Below, one piece after another: positions 47,717 through 57,659 of a DNA stretch of 64,000 bases. Each line of letters starts with the position of its first letter. The first letter of the stretch is position 1. Position numbers and translations under genes: made by a program. Source of the stretch: Aeromonas dhakensis (GTDB lineage: Bacteria > Pseudomonadota > Gammaproteobacteria > Enterobacterales > Aeromonadaceae); NCBI RefSeq assembly GCF_000820305.1, contig NZ_CDBH01000048.1:1-64000 (forward strand), in the 5' to 3' direction. The notes beneath the pieces were generated by a model that made no database searches, was not told the DNA's origin, and saw nothing but the letters and a program-made list of their open reading frames with translations.

Positions 47717-48302
47717 GTTCCTCAAACGCTGGTCGTCTCGCAAGAGTGAGGCGCGCAAGCATCAGGCATTGCAGCCGAGGGAAGAGATTATCCCCGAGGC
47801 AGTTGCCGCCCCCATAGAAGGCAGTGGCGAAGCTGAAATTCCAGATACCTCGCTGGATAGCCCCGTAGTCAGCACTGACAAGGGGAGTGATATTCCGCTC
47901 CCCATCGAAGGGGACAAGCCGCGCGGATCAGAGCCCAAAACGGCCCCTTCAGAGAAGCCGGCTCTCCCCGATAAGGAGGCGCTGCGGGCCATGTTTCGCA
48001 GCCATAAACCGGATGGACTCGACGACTACACCCAGGACTTCAGCCAGCCAGAATTGCTGCCCGCAGCCCTGAGCGCCGGGCTGCGCAACTGGCTGGTGGA
48101 TCAGGTGATTGCCCCTGACAGCGAATCGGCCAATCCGGCCAGCGGATCCGCTGAATCGGTGGCGCTTGCCAGCGAGCCTGCCGCCGACGAGCTGGCTGAT
48201 AACCATTCTCAAACCCACACCGACGATCGGGACATTTTGGTTGACCGCGATGGACAAAATGTCCCAACCAAGGGTGGGGAGATGGAGCATTTGGGATCCT
48301 GA
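47709..48302 (+). CDS. DUF3306 protein of the formate dehydrogenase operon
   Basis: A 197-residue acidic protein with the family start MSEFLKRWSSRKSEARK and a conserved middle (LPDKEALRAMFRSHKPDGLDDYTQDFS). The region between and the C-terminus are low-complexity and rich in Ser, Glu, Asp and Pro, probably disordered. It overlaps DUF3305 by 8 nt. Known only as a companion of fdh maturation genes. Confidence 0.82.
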   Translation: MSEFLKRWSSRKSEARKHQALQPREEIIPEAVAAPIEGSGEAEIPDTSLDSPVVSTDKGSDIPLPIEGDKPRGSEPKTAPSEKPALPDKEALRAMFRSHKPDGLDDYTQDFSQPELLPAALSAGLRNWLVDQVIAPDSESANPASGSAESVALASEPAADELADNHSQTHTDDRDILVDRDGQNVPTKGGEMEHLGS

Positions 48303-48406
48303 CTCCCTGCCAGTCACTTTTTTCCTGGGGGAGTTGGCTCGGCTCTTGCTCTCCCAGCTGACCAACAAGCACGCCATCCCACGAGGTGGCGCGCACAGGA
48401 GTGCAT

Positions 48407-50137
48407 GTGAGCATCGAACAACCCATAACAACATCCGTCGCAACTCTGACCGCCGATGGCGTGGCCGCGCGCAACGAACGTGCCCGCGCCCATGCCCTGC
48501 AGCACACGGTCAAGACCGACAACCTGATCCCGGCCACTGTCTCTTACCAGAGTCAGGGGCGCCTGCTGCTGGTCGGCCCGGAAGATCGGATTCGCCGCGC
48601 CGCCAGCCTGCTGCCCGCCGGAGTGAAGCCCACCCTGCTGGTGAGCGAAGCGGTCCACGATGCCGAGGCGGCCGATCTCGAAACCATTTTTGATGCCACC
48701 GCATCCCTCGCGGCCCTGACCCTGCGCGAGCCGAGCCTGACAGGGTATCTCGGCCAGTTCCAGCTCACCGGCCTCAATGGTCAGGGTGAGCGGGTTAATC
48801 TGGCTGCGCTCTGCTTTCCACAACCTGCGACGGTGGGTAGCGAACCGCGCTTCGATCTGGTGGCCGATCTGGGCCGCGCCCCGCTCTTTGCGCTGGAGCG
48901 CCCGCCGGTCGGTTATCTGCATCTCTTTGATGACCAAGGGCTGGCCGAACGGCTTGCCGAGCTTTGTGCGCTGACCGGTATCTTCGACAAGCCGCGCTAT
49001 TTTCGTCTAGACCCCGAGGCCTGCGCCTTTACCGCCCGCGGCGTGCCCGGTTGCAGCCGCTGCCTCGATGTCTGCCCGACAGATGCGCTCAAGCCCGTCA
49101 ATGGCCGCATCCAGATCGATCCCCATCTCTGTCAGGGCTTTGGCAGCTGCGCCTCGGCCTGTCCGACCGGGGCGATTGCCTATCACCAGCCCGATGCCAA
49201 TACCAGCGGCGACTACCTCTTTCGCCTGCTCAAGCACTACCGGGAGGCGGGGGGCGACGCGCCGCAACTGCTGATCTCAGGTGAGAACGATCGCGAATGG
49301 GTGGAAACGGAACTCACCCGCTTGCCCGCCAACTGGCTGCCGATCTGGGTGGAGGAGAGCGCCAGTTTAGGCATCGAGAGCTGGTTCGCCGCCCTCGCCT
49401 ATGGCGCCAGCGCGGTGCGCATTGCACTGGGCGACGACGTCCCCGCCAGCGTCCGGGCATTGGTTGAGCGGGAGCTGGCGAGCGCTGCCGTACTCTTGGC
49501 GGGCGCCGGCCTCACAGCAGACCGCATCGCCCTGTTTAACCCGGATGCCGAACAAGATAAGCCGATCTCCGGCGAGCCAGCCGCAGCCCTGCTGGACAAA
49601 CCGCTCAAAGGAGACAAACGGGAGAACCTGTTTGCCGCCTTCGATGCCCTCTGGCAGGCCAACGAGGGGCGCCGCGAGCCGCTGGTTGTGCCACACGGCG
49701 CCCCTTACGGCAGCGTTGAATTGAAAGAAGCTGACTGCACCCTCTGCATGGGCTGCGTGGCGGTCTGCCCGAGCCGCGCCTTGCATGCGGTGGGGCACAC
49801 GCCGGGTCTCAACTTTATCGAGCAGGATTGCATCCAGTGCTGCATGTGCGAAAAGGCGTGCCCCGAGCAGGCCATCGTACTGGTGCCCCGTCTGCAACCG
49901 GTGCCCGAGGCACGCCGCGCCGTGCAGAGCCTCAAAGCCGAAGAGGCGGCCTGCTGCATTCGCTGCGGCAAGCCGTTCGCGCCCGCCTCGATGATCCGCC
50001 GCATCCAGCAAAAACTGGCCGGTCACTCCCACTTCCAGAACGAGGCCGCCCAGCGGTTGCTGATGTGCGAGGACTGTCGGGTCAAGGATGTGTTTGCGGC
50101 GCTGGCGGCGGATCCCGTCTCCCAGCTCAAGGTGTGA
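48407..50137 (+). CDS. Polyferredoxin-like 4Fe-4S protein
   Basis: A 576-residue cytoplasmic iron-sulfur protein. Four 4Fe-4S motifs are visible: CSRCLDVCP, CQGFGSCASACP, CTLCMGCVAVCP and CIQCCMCEKACP, with further Cys near the end (CCIRCGKPF, CEDCR). It corresponds to the 4Fe-4S protein found beside fdhABC in Shewanella. It may pass electrons or help cofactor assembly during FDH maturation. The GTG at 48407 has AGGAG 6 nt upstream; the 7-codon longer frame lacks one. Confidence 0.88.
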   Translation: MSIEQPITTSVATLTADGVAARNERARAHALQHTVKTDNLIPATVSYQSQGRLLLVGPEDRIRRAASLLPAGVKPTLLVSEAVHDAEAADLETIFDATASLAALTLREPSLTGYLGQFQLTGLNGQGERVNLAALCFPQPATVGSEPRFDLVADLGRAPLFALERPPVGYLHLFDDQGLAERLAELCALTGIFDKPRYFRLDPEACAFTARGVPGCSRCLDVCPTDALKPVNGRIQIDPHLCQGFGSCASACPTGAIAYHQPDANTSGDYLFRLLKHYREAGGDAPQLLISGENDREWVETELTRLPANWLPIWVEESASLGIESWFAALAYGASAVRIALGDDVPASVRALVERELASAAVLLAGAGLTADRIALFNPDAEQDKPISGEPAAALLDKPLKGDKRENLFAAFDALWQANEGRREPLVVPHGAPYGSVELKEADCTLCMGCVAVCPSRALHAVGHTPGLNFIEQDCIQCCMCEKACPEQAIVLVPRLQPVPEARRAVQSLKAEEAACCIRCGKPFAPASMIRRIQQKLAGHSHFQNEAAQRLLMCEDCRVKDVFAALAADPVSQLKV

Positions 50138-50147
50138 GGGGCCAGTG

Positions 50148-50768
50148 ATGAGTGAACAACATAACGAAAAGGCTGGCGAACTGACCATGACCGAACTGGA
50201 ACAGAGCAGCGCCGATCTCTACGCCCTGCTGGCGAGTCTCTGGCGCGCCGCCCCCCGTGGTGAACAGCTCGCCTGGCTGCAAGGGTTGCAGGCCATGCCA
50301 GGCCCCTTTGCCAGAGGGCTGGGGCTGGTGCAACTGGCGGCCAGCAGCCACCACGAGCACGAGCTTGCCGAGGAGTATCAGGATCTCTTTATCGGGCTGG
50401 GGCGCGGGGAGATCGTGCCGTTTGCCTCCTGGTATCTCACCGGCTCCCTGATGGAGCTGCCGCTGGCGGTGCTGCGCGCCGATCTGCAGTCGCTCGGCTT
50501 CGAGCGCCAGAGCGGGGTGTGCGAGCCGGAAGATCACCTGGCCGCCCTCTGCGAGGTGATGGCGGTATTGATTGCCGAGCAGCACCCGGATCGCAACCGC
50601 TTCTATGAACGCCACCTTGCCCCCTGGGTACTCGCCTGCTGCCGCGATCAGCAACAGGCGAAAGGGGGCAGCTTCTACCGGGCGGTCGGGGCCCTTGCCG
50701 AAGACTTTTTCAAACTGGAACAGGAACTGCGCCTGCCCTTTGGCAGTCCGGTGGTGACGCTGCCATGA
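50148..50768 (+). CDS. TorD/DmsD-family chaperone for formate dehydrogenase
   Basis: A 206-residue all-helical redox-enzyme maturation protein. The family pattern EYQDLFIGLGRGEIVPFASWYLTGSLME is present (core YLTGSLM), along with EPEDHLAALCEVMAVLI. Such chaperones bind Tat signal peptides or the unfolded catalytic subunit until the molybdenum cofactor is loaded. It sits between the polyferredoxin and the Tat-dependent fdh genes, so FdhA is the likely client. Confidence 0.9.
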   Translation: MSEQHNEKAGELTMTELEQSSADLYALLASLWRAAPRGEQLAWLQGLQAMPGPFARGLGLVQLAASSHHEHELAEEYQDLFIGLGRGEIVPFASWYLTGSLMELPLAVLRADLQSLGFERQSGVCEPEDHLAALCEVMAVLIAEQHPDRNRFYERHLAPWVLACCRDQQQAKGGSFYRAVGALAEDFFKLEQELRLPFGSPVVTLP

Positions 50769-50837
50769 CGCTGCGCCACCCACTCATAGCAAAACCGGCT
50801 CACCGCAGCCGACCATAACAACAGAGGTCACAGAAAG

Positions 50838-51041
50838 ATGAGCGATGAACAGCTGAAAGACCCGTCCCGCCGCAATCTGATCAAGGGGGTGGGGGTGGTT
50901 GCCACCATAGGTGTGCTGGCCGGTGCCACCGGTCGGGTGGTGGGCAAAGAGGTGCTGACCCACGACACCGAGCCTGACAAGGGTTATCGGGAGACCCCCC
51001 ACGTTCACGACTTTTATCGCACCCTGCGCGGCACCGACTGA
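50838..51041 (+). CDS. Small Tat-signal protein of the formate dehydrogenase operon
   Basis: A 67-residue protein dominated by a Tat signal (SRRNLIKGVGVVATIGVLAG; twin Arg at residues 11-12) and a short polar tail ending HVHDFYRTLRGTD. Small Tat proteins directly before fdhA are usual in these clusters and are assigned to the enzyme complex or its assembly. AGAGGTCACAG lies upstream of the ATG. Confidence 0.85.
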   Translation: MSDEQLKDPSRRNLIKGVGVVATIGVLAGATGRVVGKEVLTHDTEPDKGYRETPHVHDFYRTLRGTD

Positions 51042-51064
51042 GCCGGCTCAGTGAAGGAGAACTC

Positions 51065-53965
51065 ATGAAACTGACGAAACGTGCCGAGCAGCCCCAGGCG
51101 GGCGAGCAGGGCAGCTTGCAAGGCGGTTTGCAAAATAATGGGGCCGCTCGCGGTCAGGGGCTGACCCGTCGCGCCTTTATGGTCAATTCCGGTCTGGTGG
51201 CCGGCGGCGCCGTGGCCGCCGGCTGGCTGGCGCCAGCCATGATGCAGCGGGCCGAGGCCAAGACCGTGGCGGCCGGGGTGCCGGTCGAGGTGAAGCGCAC
51301 CATCTGCTCCCACTGCTCGGTGGGTTGCGGCGTCTATGCCGAGGTGCAGAACGGCGTCTGGACCGGTCAGGAGCCGGCCTTCGATCACCCCTTCAACCTC
51401 GGCGGTCACTGCGCCAAGGGGGCGGCCCTGCGCGAGCACGGCCACGGTGAGCGTCGCCTCAAGTACCCGATGAAGCTGGTGGGCGGCAAGTGGCAGCGCA
51501 TCAGCTGGGATCAGGCCATCGAAGAGGTGGGCAACGAGGTGCTGCGCCTGCGCAAGGAGTCCGGCCCCGACAGCGTCTACTGGCTCGGCTCGGCCAAGCA
51601 CTCCAACGAGCAGGCCTACCTGTTTCGCAAGATGGCGTCCCTGTGGGGCACAAACAACGTGGATCACCAGGCGCGGATCTGCCACTCCACCACGGTCGCC
51701 GGGGTCGCCAACACCTGGGGCTACGGCGCCATGACCAACAGCCTGAACGACATGCACAACAGCAAGTCGATCATGTTTATCGGCTCCAACCCGGCGGAGG
51801 CCCACCCGGTCGCCATGCAGCACATCCTGCTGGCCAAAGAGCGCAACGGCTGCAAGATCCTAGTGGTCGACCCGCGTCGCACCCGCACCGCCGCCAAGGC
51901 GGACATGTACCTCTCCCTGCGCCCGGGCACCGACGTCGCCTTTATCTGGGGCATGCTCTGGCACATCTTCAAGAACGGCTGGGAAGACAAGGAGTTCATC
52001 CGCACCCGCGTCTTTGGCATGGACGAGGTGCAAAAAGAGGTGGCGCGCTGGACTCCGGCGGAAGTAGAGCGGGTGACCGGCCTCAATGAAAAAGAGGTGT
52101 ATGGCGCCGCCAAGCTGCTTTCCGACAATCGCCCCGGCTGCGTGGTCTGGTGCATGGGCGGCACCCAGCACACCACCGGCAACAACAACACCCGCGCTTA
52201 CTGCATCCTCGAACTGGCCCTTGGCAACGTGGGCAAGAGCGGGGCGGGCACCAACATCTTCCGCGGTCACGACAACGTGCAGGGCGCCACCGACTTTGGC
52301 GTCACCTCCGACTCATTGCCCGGCTACTACGGTCTGGAAGAGGGCTCCTGGAAGCACTGGGCCCGGGTGTGGGACGTGGATTACGAGTGGATCAAGGCCC
52401 GCTTTGACAGCAAGGCCTACAACGGCAAGCTGCCGATGAACAACAACGGCATCCCGGTCTCCCGCTGGGTAGACGGGGTGCTGGAGAACGCCGATCTCAT
52501 CGAGCAGGGGGCCAACATCCGCGCCATGTTCTACTGGGGTCATGCGGTCAACTCCCAGACCCGCGGCCCGGAGATGAAGAAGGCGATGCAAAAGCTCGAC
52601 ATGATGGTGATTGTCGACCCGTACCCCACCGTCGCCGCCGTCATGAACGATCGTACCGACGGCGTCTACCTGCTGCCGGCCACCACCCAGTTCGAGACCT
52701 ATGGTTCCGTCACCGCCACCAACCGCTCCATGCAGTGGCGCGATAAGGTGGTCGAACCGCTGTTCGAATCCAAGGTGGACCACGAGATCATGTATCTCTT
52801 GAGCAAGAAGCTCGGCTTTGCCGATGAGCTGTTCAAGCACATCAAGGTGGAGAACAACGAGCCGCTCCTGGAAGACATCACCCGCGAATACAACCGCGGC
52901 ATGTGGAGCGTGGGCTACACAGGCCAGAGCCCGGAGCGGCTCAAGGCGCACCAGCAGAACTGGCACACCTTCCACAAGACCAACCTCAAGGCCGAGGGCG
53001 GCCCGGTCAGCGGCGAGGTGTACGGTCTGCCCTGGCCCTGCTGGGGCACCCCGGAGATGAAGCACCCCGGCAGCCACATCCTCTACGACACCAGCATTCC
53101 GGTCTCGCAAGGGGGCGGTGGTTTCCGTGCACGCTTCGGCATCGAGTATCAGGGCGTCTCGCTGCTGGCCGAAGACTCCTGGCCGAAGGGGAGCGAGGTG
53201 GAAGATGGCTATCCCGAGATCACCGCCGACCTGCTGAAGCAGCTTGGCTGGTGGGATGAGCTGACCGAGGCCGAGAAGAAAGAGGCCGAGGGGCGCAACT
53301 GGAAGACCGATCTCTCCGGTGGCATCCAGCGGGTGGCCATCAAGCACGGCTTCGTGCCCTACGGCAACGCCAAGGCGCGCTGCGTGGTGTGGACCTTCCC
53401 GGATCAGGTGCCCAAGCACCGCGAGCCGCTCTACACCCCGCGCCGGGATCTGCTGGCCGACTACGCCACCTGGCCCGATGCCAAGAGCCTGTGGCGCCTG
53501 CCGACCCAGTATGCCTCGGTGCAGGAGAAGGACGTCAGCAAGGAGTTCCCGATCATCCTTACCTCTGGCCGTCTGGTGGAGTACGAGGGAGGGGGCGATG
53601 AGACCCGCTCCAACCCCTGGCTGGCCGAACTGCAGCAGGAGATGTTCGTCGAGATGAACCCGGCAGATGCCAACGATGTCGGCGTGCGCGACGGTCAGGA
53701 TGTCTGGGTCGAGGGGCCGGAAGGGGGCCGGGTCAAGGTGAAGGCGCTGGTGACCCCGCGGGTCAAACCTGGGCTCGCCTTTATGCCGTTCCACTTCGGC
53801 GGCCACTTCGAGGGCCAGGATCTGCGATCCAAATATCCGGAAGGGTCAGACCCCTATGTGCTGGGGGAGTCGGTCAACATAGTCACCACCTATGGTTATG
53901 ACCCGGTCACCCAGATGCAGGAGACCAAGGTCACCCTGTGCCGTTTTCGCAAAGTAGGAGCCTGA
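51065..53965 (+). CDS. fdhA: Formate dehydrogenase catalytic subunit (Mo/W-bis-MGD)
   Basis: A 966-residue molybdopterin oxidoreductase that oxidises formate to CO2. The N-terminus has a Tat signal (LTRRAFMVNSG), so it acts in the periplasm. A 4Fe-4S motif follows (CSHCSVGCGVY..C at about residues 80-115). The metal ligand is Cys206 in ARICHSTTVAG, not selenocysteine; there is no in-frame TGA. The C-terminal MGD-binding domain is intact (FPIILTSGRLVEYEGGGDETRSNPW region). Neighbouring tungstate uptake and MobA/MoeA genes fit a W- or Mo-dependent enzyme. Confidence 0.96.
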   Translation: MKLTKRAEQPQAGEQGSLQGGLQNNGAARGQGLTRRAFMVNSGLVAGGAVAAGWLAPAMMQRAEAKTVAAGVPVEVKRTICSHCSVGCGVYAEVQNGVWTGQEPAFDHPFNLGGHCAKGAALREHGHGERRLKYPMKLVGGKWQRISWDQAIEEVGNEVLRLRKESGPDSVYWLGSAKHSNEQAYLFRKMASLWGTNNVDHQARICHSTTVAGVANTWGYGAMTNSLNDMHNSKSIMFIGSNPAEAHPVAMQHILLAKERNGCKILVVDPRRTRTAAKADMYLSLRPGTDVAFIWGMLWHIFKNGWEDKEFIRTRVFGMDEVQKEVARWTPAEVERVTGLNEKEVYGAAKLLSDNRPGCVVWCMGGTQHTTGNNNTRAYCILELALGNVGKSGAGTNIFRGHDNVQGATDFGVTSDSLPGYYGLEEGSWKHWARVWDVDYEWIKARFDSKAYNGKLPMNNNGIPVSRWVDGVLENADLIEQGANIRAMFYWGHAVNSQTRGPEMKKAMQKLDMMVIVDPYPTVAAVMNDRTDGVYLLPATTQFETYGSVTATNRSMQWRDKVVEPLFESKVDHEIMYLLSKKLGFADELFKHIKVENNEPLLEDITREYNRGMWSVGYTGQSPERLKAHQQNWHTFHKTNLKAEGGPVSGEVYGLPWPCWGTPEMKHPGSHILYDTSIPVSQGGGGFRARFGIEYQGVSLLAEDSWPKGSEVEDGYPEITADLLKQLGWWDELTEAEKKEAEGRNWKTDLSGGIQRVAIKHGFVPYGNAKARCVVWTFPDQVPKHREPLYTPRRDLLADYATWPDAKSLWRLPTQYASVQEKDVSKEFPIILTSGRLVEYEGGGDETRSNPWLAELQQEMFVEMNPADANDVGVRDGQDVWVEGPEGGRVKVKALVTPRVKPGLAFMPFHFGGHFEGQDLRSKYPEGSDPYVLGESVNIVTTYGYDPVTQMQETKVTLCRFRKVGA

Positions 53966-53969
53966 TCCC

Positions 53970-54629
53970 ATGGCCAGAATGAAATTCATGTGTGACACCA
54001 AGCGTTGCATCGAGTGCAACGGCTGTGTGACGGCGTGCAAGAACGAGAACGACGATGCTCTGGAGTGGGGCATCCAGCGCCGCCGGGTGGTGACCCTCAA
54101 CGACGGCCTGCCGGGGGAGACCTCCATCTCGGTCGCCTGCATGCACTGCACCGACGCTCCCTGCATGGCGGTCTGTCCGGCAGACTGCTTCTATCACACC
54201 GACGACGGCATCGTGCTGCACAACAAGGATCTCTGCATCGGTTGCGGCTACTGCCTGTTTGCCTGCCCGTTCGGGGCGCCCCAGTTCCCGAAGACCGCCG
54301 CCTTCGGCGATCGGGGCAAGATGGACAAGTGCACCTTCTGCGCCGGCGGCCCGGAAGAGGATCACAGCGAGGCGGAGCGCCAGAAGTACGGTGCCAACCG
54401 CATCGCCGAGGGTAAGCTGCCCATGTGTGCCGAGCTCTGCTCTACCAAGGCACTGCTGGCAGGGGATGCGCAGGTCATCTCCGACATCTTCCGCGAGCGG
54501 GTCGCCTATCGCGGTGCCCCTCACGCGGGCTGGGGTGGGGATGAGCAGGATCTGTTCCACGACGCCAGCCAACCCCGCGATGGCAGAGGCAAGGGGCTCA
54601 AGCCTGGCAAGCAGGAGGGTGGCCAATGA
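53970..54629 (+). CDS. fdhB: Formate dehydrogenase iron-sulfur subunit
   Basis: A 219-residue electron-transfer subunit with four 4Fe-4S clusters: CIECNGCVTAC, CMHCTDAPCMAVCP, CIGCGYCLFACP and a fourth split set (CTFC..MCAELC). There is no Tat signal, so it is presumably exported with FdhA. It overlaps fdhC by 4 nt. Confidence 0.95.
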   Translation: MARMKFMCDTKRCIECNGCVTACKNENDDALEWGIQRRRVVTLNDGLPGETSISVACMHCTDAPCMAVCPADCFYHTDDGIVLHNKDLCIGCGYCLFACPFGAPQFPKTAAFGDRGKMDKCTFCAGGPEEDHSEAERQKYGANRIAEGKLPMCAELCSTKALLAGDAQVISDIFRERVAYRGAPHAGWGGDEQDLFHDASQPRDGRGKGLKPGKQEGGQ

Positions 54630-55597
54630 GACACTGGCTGACAGGGCTACTGACAGCCTTGCTGCTGTTCAGTGCACCTGGCTTTGCCGATGCCCAGAAG
54701 GAGACGATCGGCTTTGCCGGCGCTGACTACTGGCGCGCGGTGAAGGATGGGCAGGAGGGGGTGACCACCTCTCGCTCGCCGGAGCACGGGGTGCTCATCT
54801 CGGTGCCGGGCCAGCTCTGGTTCGAGGTAAAAACCAAATGGGTGTCGCCGCTGGGTGCCATCGCCATCTTCGGCTCTTTGGCCATGTGCGGTCTGATGTA
54901 CTGGGTGGTGGGACCGACCAAGCTCTCGAAACCGCGCACCGGGCGCAAGCTCAAGCGCTGGAGCCGGCTCGATCGGGCGCTGCACTGGACCACGGCGGGC
55001 ATGTTTCTGACCCTGTCCGGCTCGGGGCTGGCCATCATCTACGGCAAGCACTTCATCAAGCCGGTGGTGAGCATGGGGGTGTGGGAGAACTGGATCTGGT
55101 TCGCCAAGGTGTTCCACAACTACGTGGGGCCGCTCTTCTTCCTCTGCCTGCTCGGGGTGCTCATCAAGTGGTTCCGTCACAACATCGTCAACATGGTGGA
55201 CGTGCAGTGGTTCATGAAGGCGGGCGGCATGCTGGGGCCCCACAAGGGCAGTCACCCCTCGGCGGGCTTCTCCAACGGCGGTGAGAAGGCCATTTTCTGG
55301 CTGCTGATCTGGTTTGGCGGCATCGTGGTGGCGACCGGGCTGTTTCTGGACTTCCCCATCTTCGGCCAGCTGCGCCGCCAGATGGAGTGGGCCAGTTTCA
55401 TCCACATCGTAGGCGCCTTGATCCTCATCTGCGGCTTCATCTTCCATATCTACATGGGCCTGTTCCAGTTGGAAGGGGCGCTGGAGGGGATGGTGACCGG
55501 CGAGGTGGACGAGACCTGGGCCAGGGAGCACCACGACCTCTGGTATGAAGAGGTGAAGCACCAGCTCGACGAGCCTAAAACGGGCAAGTCCGGCTGA
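54626..55597 (+). CDS. fdhC: Formate dehydrogenase cytochrome b subunit
   Basis: A 323-residue membrane subunit of the FdnI/HybB-like b556 type with a cleavable signal (ending FADA-Q), then four membrane helices. Haem-ligand His candidates are in DRALHWTTAGMFL, FHNYVGPLFF and FIHIVGALIL and FIFHIYMG. It anchors the periplasmic FdhAB pair and passes electrons to quinone. A terminator follows. Confidence 0.94.
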   Translation: MRHWLTGLLTALLLFSAPGFADAQKETIGFAGADYWRAVKDGQEGVTTSRSPEHGVLISVPGQLWFEVKTKWVSPLGAIAIFGSLAMCGLMYWVVGPTKLSKPRTGRKLKRWSRLDRALHWTTAGMFLTLSGSGLAIIYGKHFIKPVVSMGVWENWIWFAKVFHNYVGPLFFLCLLGVLIKWFRHNIVNMVDVQWFMKAGGMLGPHKGSHPSAGFSNGGEKAIFWLLIWFGGIVVATGLFLDFPIFGQLRRQMEWASFIHIVGALILICGFIFHIYMGLFQLEGALEGMVTGEVDETWAREHHDLWYEEVKHQLDEPKTGKSG

Positions 55598-55625
55598 GAT
55601 TGACCAAGATATCAAAATGAAAGAG

Positions 55626-55651
55626 AAGGGGCGCTGCGGCGCCCCTTTGTT
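55626..55651 (+). terminator. Terminator of the fdh operon
   Basis: A 9-bp stem (AAGGGGCGC 55626-55634 with GCGCCCCTT 55639-55647) and TGCG loop are followed by TGTTAT. Confidence 0.85.
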
Positions 55652-55856
55652 ATGCCTGCTGCTCAGCGCCGCTGCAGTGGCAGCATGGCCGACGGGAATG
55701 GTCTGAATGAGGCCGAAGTCCGTCCTGCCACGGTTTTTGGCCGCAGGGTATGCCCAAGCTCACAAAATGAAACGACCAAACGTCATATGATTGATTTCAT
55801 TATGAGTCTTGCTCTCCTGCCGAACGGCAATTTCACGTAAATCAAAGAGAATGACT

Positions 55857-57572
55857 ATGGCTACCGGACAATATCTGCTGTGGAAAGATGCACAGGGACA
55901 AGATTTTCGCCCCGTTGCACTGACTGGCACCGATCTGCTCAACGATCGCAACCTCAACAAGGGTACCGCCTTCACCGAACAGGAGCGCGCCGACTTCGAG
56001 CTCGACGGCCTGTTGCCTCCCCAGGTTCAAACGTTTGAAGCCCAGCTTGAGCGGGTTTATCAGGGCTTTTTGAGCGCCTGCAGCGACATCGAGAAATACC
56101 AGAACCTGCGGGCCCTGCAGGATCGCAACGAGACCCTGTTCTACGCCCTGCTGGCGCGCCACGTGGAGGAGATGACCCCCTACATCTATACCCCGACCGT
56201 GGGCAAGGCGTGCCAGGAGTTCAGCCACCGCTTCCAGAAGCCGCGTGGCCTCTACATTACCCCGAAGAACGTCGAGGACATGGGCTCCCTGGCCCGTCAT
56301 CTCGATGCCAAGTCGGTGCGCATCATAGTCGTGACCGACAGCCAGGGGATCCTGGGGATCGGTGATCAGGGGGTGGGCGGCATGGGCATCCCCATCGGCA
56401 AGCTCTCTCTCTATACCCTGGGTGCCGGCATCCACCCCGCCTGCTGCCTGCCCATCGCGCTGGACGTGGGCACCGACAACCAGGCGCTGCTGGATGACCC
56501 CATGTATCTGGGCCAGCCCCACAAGCGCATTCGCGGCAAGGAGTACGACGACTTCATCGACAAGTTCGTGGCCGGGGTCAAGCGCCACTTCCCCAATGCG
56601 GTGCTGCAGTGGGAGGACTTCAGCAAGTCCAACGCCTTCAACAACCTCTCCCGTTATCAGCAGTCCCTGCCGTCGTTCAACGACGATATCCAGGGGACCG
56701 GGGCCGTGGTACTGGCGGGCATCATAGGGGCGGTCAAGGTCAAGGGCGAGACCCTGGGCCAGCAGAACTACCTGGTCTATGGTGCCGGTGCCGGCGGGGT
56801 CGGGGTGGCGGATCAGATCTGTGCGGGCATGATCCGCGAAGGGCTGGATCCCCAGGCGGCCCGCGATCGCATCTACATCCTGGATACCCAGGGGCTGGTG
56901 TGCGACAACCGCGAGGGGCTCGACGAGTACAAGCGCCGTTATGCCAAGCCGGGCCTGTTGCTGTCGGGCTGGGACACCGAAGTGCCCGGCAAGGCCAACC
57001 TGACCGACGTGCTGCGCCACGTGCCCATCACGGTACTGCTGGGGACCAGCGGTGCCGGTGGCGCCTTCAAGGAGCAGCATATCCAGCTGATGCTCAACCA
57101 CTGCGCGCGTCCCATGGTGTTCCCGCTCTCCAACCCGACCGCCAACTGCGAGGCTCTGCCGGAGGACATCTATCGCTGGAGCCAGGGCAAGGCCATCGTC
57201 GCCACCGGCAGCCCGTTCAAGGATGTGCACTACGAGGGGCAGGAGTTCCGGGTCGGCCAGGGCAACAATGTCTTCATCTTCCCGGGGGTGGGCCTGGCGG
57301 CCATCGTCAGCCAGATCCGCGAGATCACGCCGGACATCTTCACCACAGCGGCCTTTGCGCTGGCGGAGTGCGTGAGCGAGGTGGACCTGGCGAAGGGGGC
57401 CGTCTATCCGCGCATTCGCGAGCTGCGCAGCATCTCGGTGCATGTGGCGACGGCGGTGCTCAAGGACATAGTGCGGCGGGATCCCTCCCACCCGCTGATC
57501 GGCCAGGATCTGCAGCAGCACATCCTCAACCACATGTGGGAGCCGGTCTATCTGCCCTACCGCCGGGTATGA
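55857..57572 (+). CDS. maeA: NAD-dependent malic enzyme
   Basis: A 571-residue oxidative decarboxylase converting malate to pyruvate and CO2. The substrate-side motif is YIYTPTVGKACQ, followed by GLYIT; the NAD(P) fold has YGAGAGGVGVADQI; the metal site is in WEDF and SFNDDIQGTGAV; and FPLSNPTANCEA is conserved. Length and motifs match MaeA (SfcA) of E. coli. The ATG at 57 positions into the open frame (55857) has AGAGA 6 nt upstream and begins the family N-terminus; the ATG at 55851 is too close to that site. Confidence 0.93.
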   Translation: MATGQYLLWKDAQGQDFRPVALTGTDLLNDRNLNKGTAFTEQERADFELDGLLPPQVQTFEAQLERVYQGFLSACSDIEKYQNLRALQDRNETLFYALLARHVEEMTPYIYTPTVGKACQEFSHRFQKPRGLYITPKNVEDMGSLARHLDAKSVRIIVVTDSQGILGIGDQGVGGMGIPIGKLSLYTLGAGIHPACCLPIALDVGTDNQALLDDPMYLGQPHKRIRGKEYDDFIDKFVAGVKRHFPNAVLQWEDFSKSNAFNNLSRYQQSLPSFNDDIQGTGAVVLAGIIGAVKVKGETLGQQNYLVYGAGAGGVGVADQICAGMIREGLDPQAARDRIYILDTQGLVCDNREGLDEYKRRYAKPGLLLSGWDTEVPGKANLTDVLRHVPITVLLGTSGAGGAFKEQHIQLMLNHCARPMVFPLSNPTANCEALPEDIYRWSQGKAIVATGSPFKDVHYEGQEFRVGQGNNVFIFPGVGLAAIVSQIREITPDIFTTAAFALAECVSEVDLAKGAVYPRIRELRSISVHVATAVLKDIVRRDPSHPLIGQDLQQHILNHMWEPVYLPYRRV

Positions 57573-57601
57573 CGGACGCAAGCTGGCAATAGTTGCAATG
57601 A

Positions 57602-57637
57602 AGAGGGGTGGCCATGGCCACCCCTCTTTGTTTTGTC
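57602..57637. terminator. Terminator after maeA
   Basis: A perfect 28-nt palindrome (57602-57629, stem AAGAGGGGTGGCC..) is followed on the plus strand by TGTTTTG. It lies between convergent genes and may serve both. Confidence 0.85.
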
Positions 57638-57659
57638 ACCTGAGCGGTCGACTATCTTG

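Noticed and set aside
51677..51685. Possible selenocysteine codon in formate dehydrogenase
   Set aside because: The metal-ligand position reads TGC (Cys206), not TGA, and no SECIS-like element is needed.
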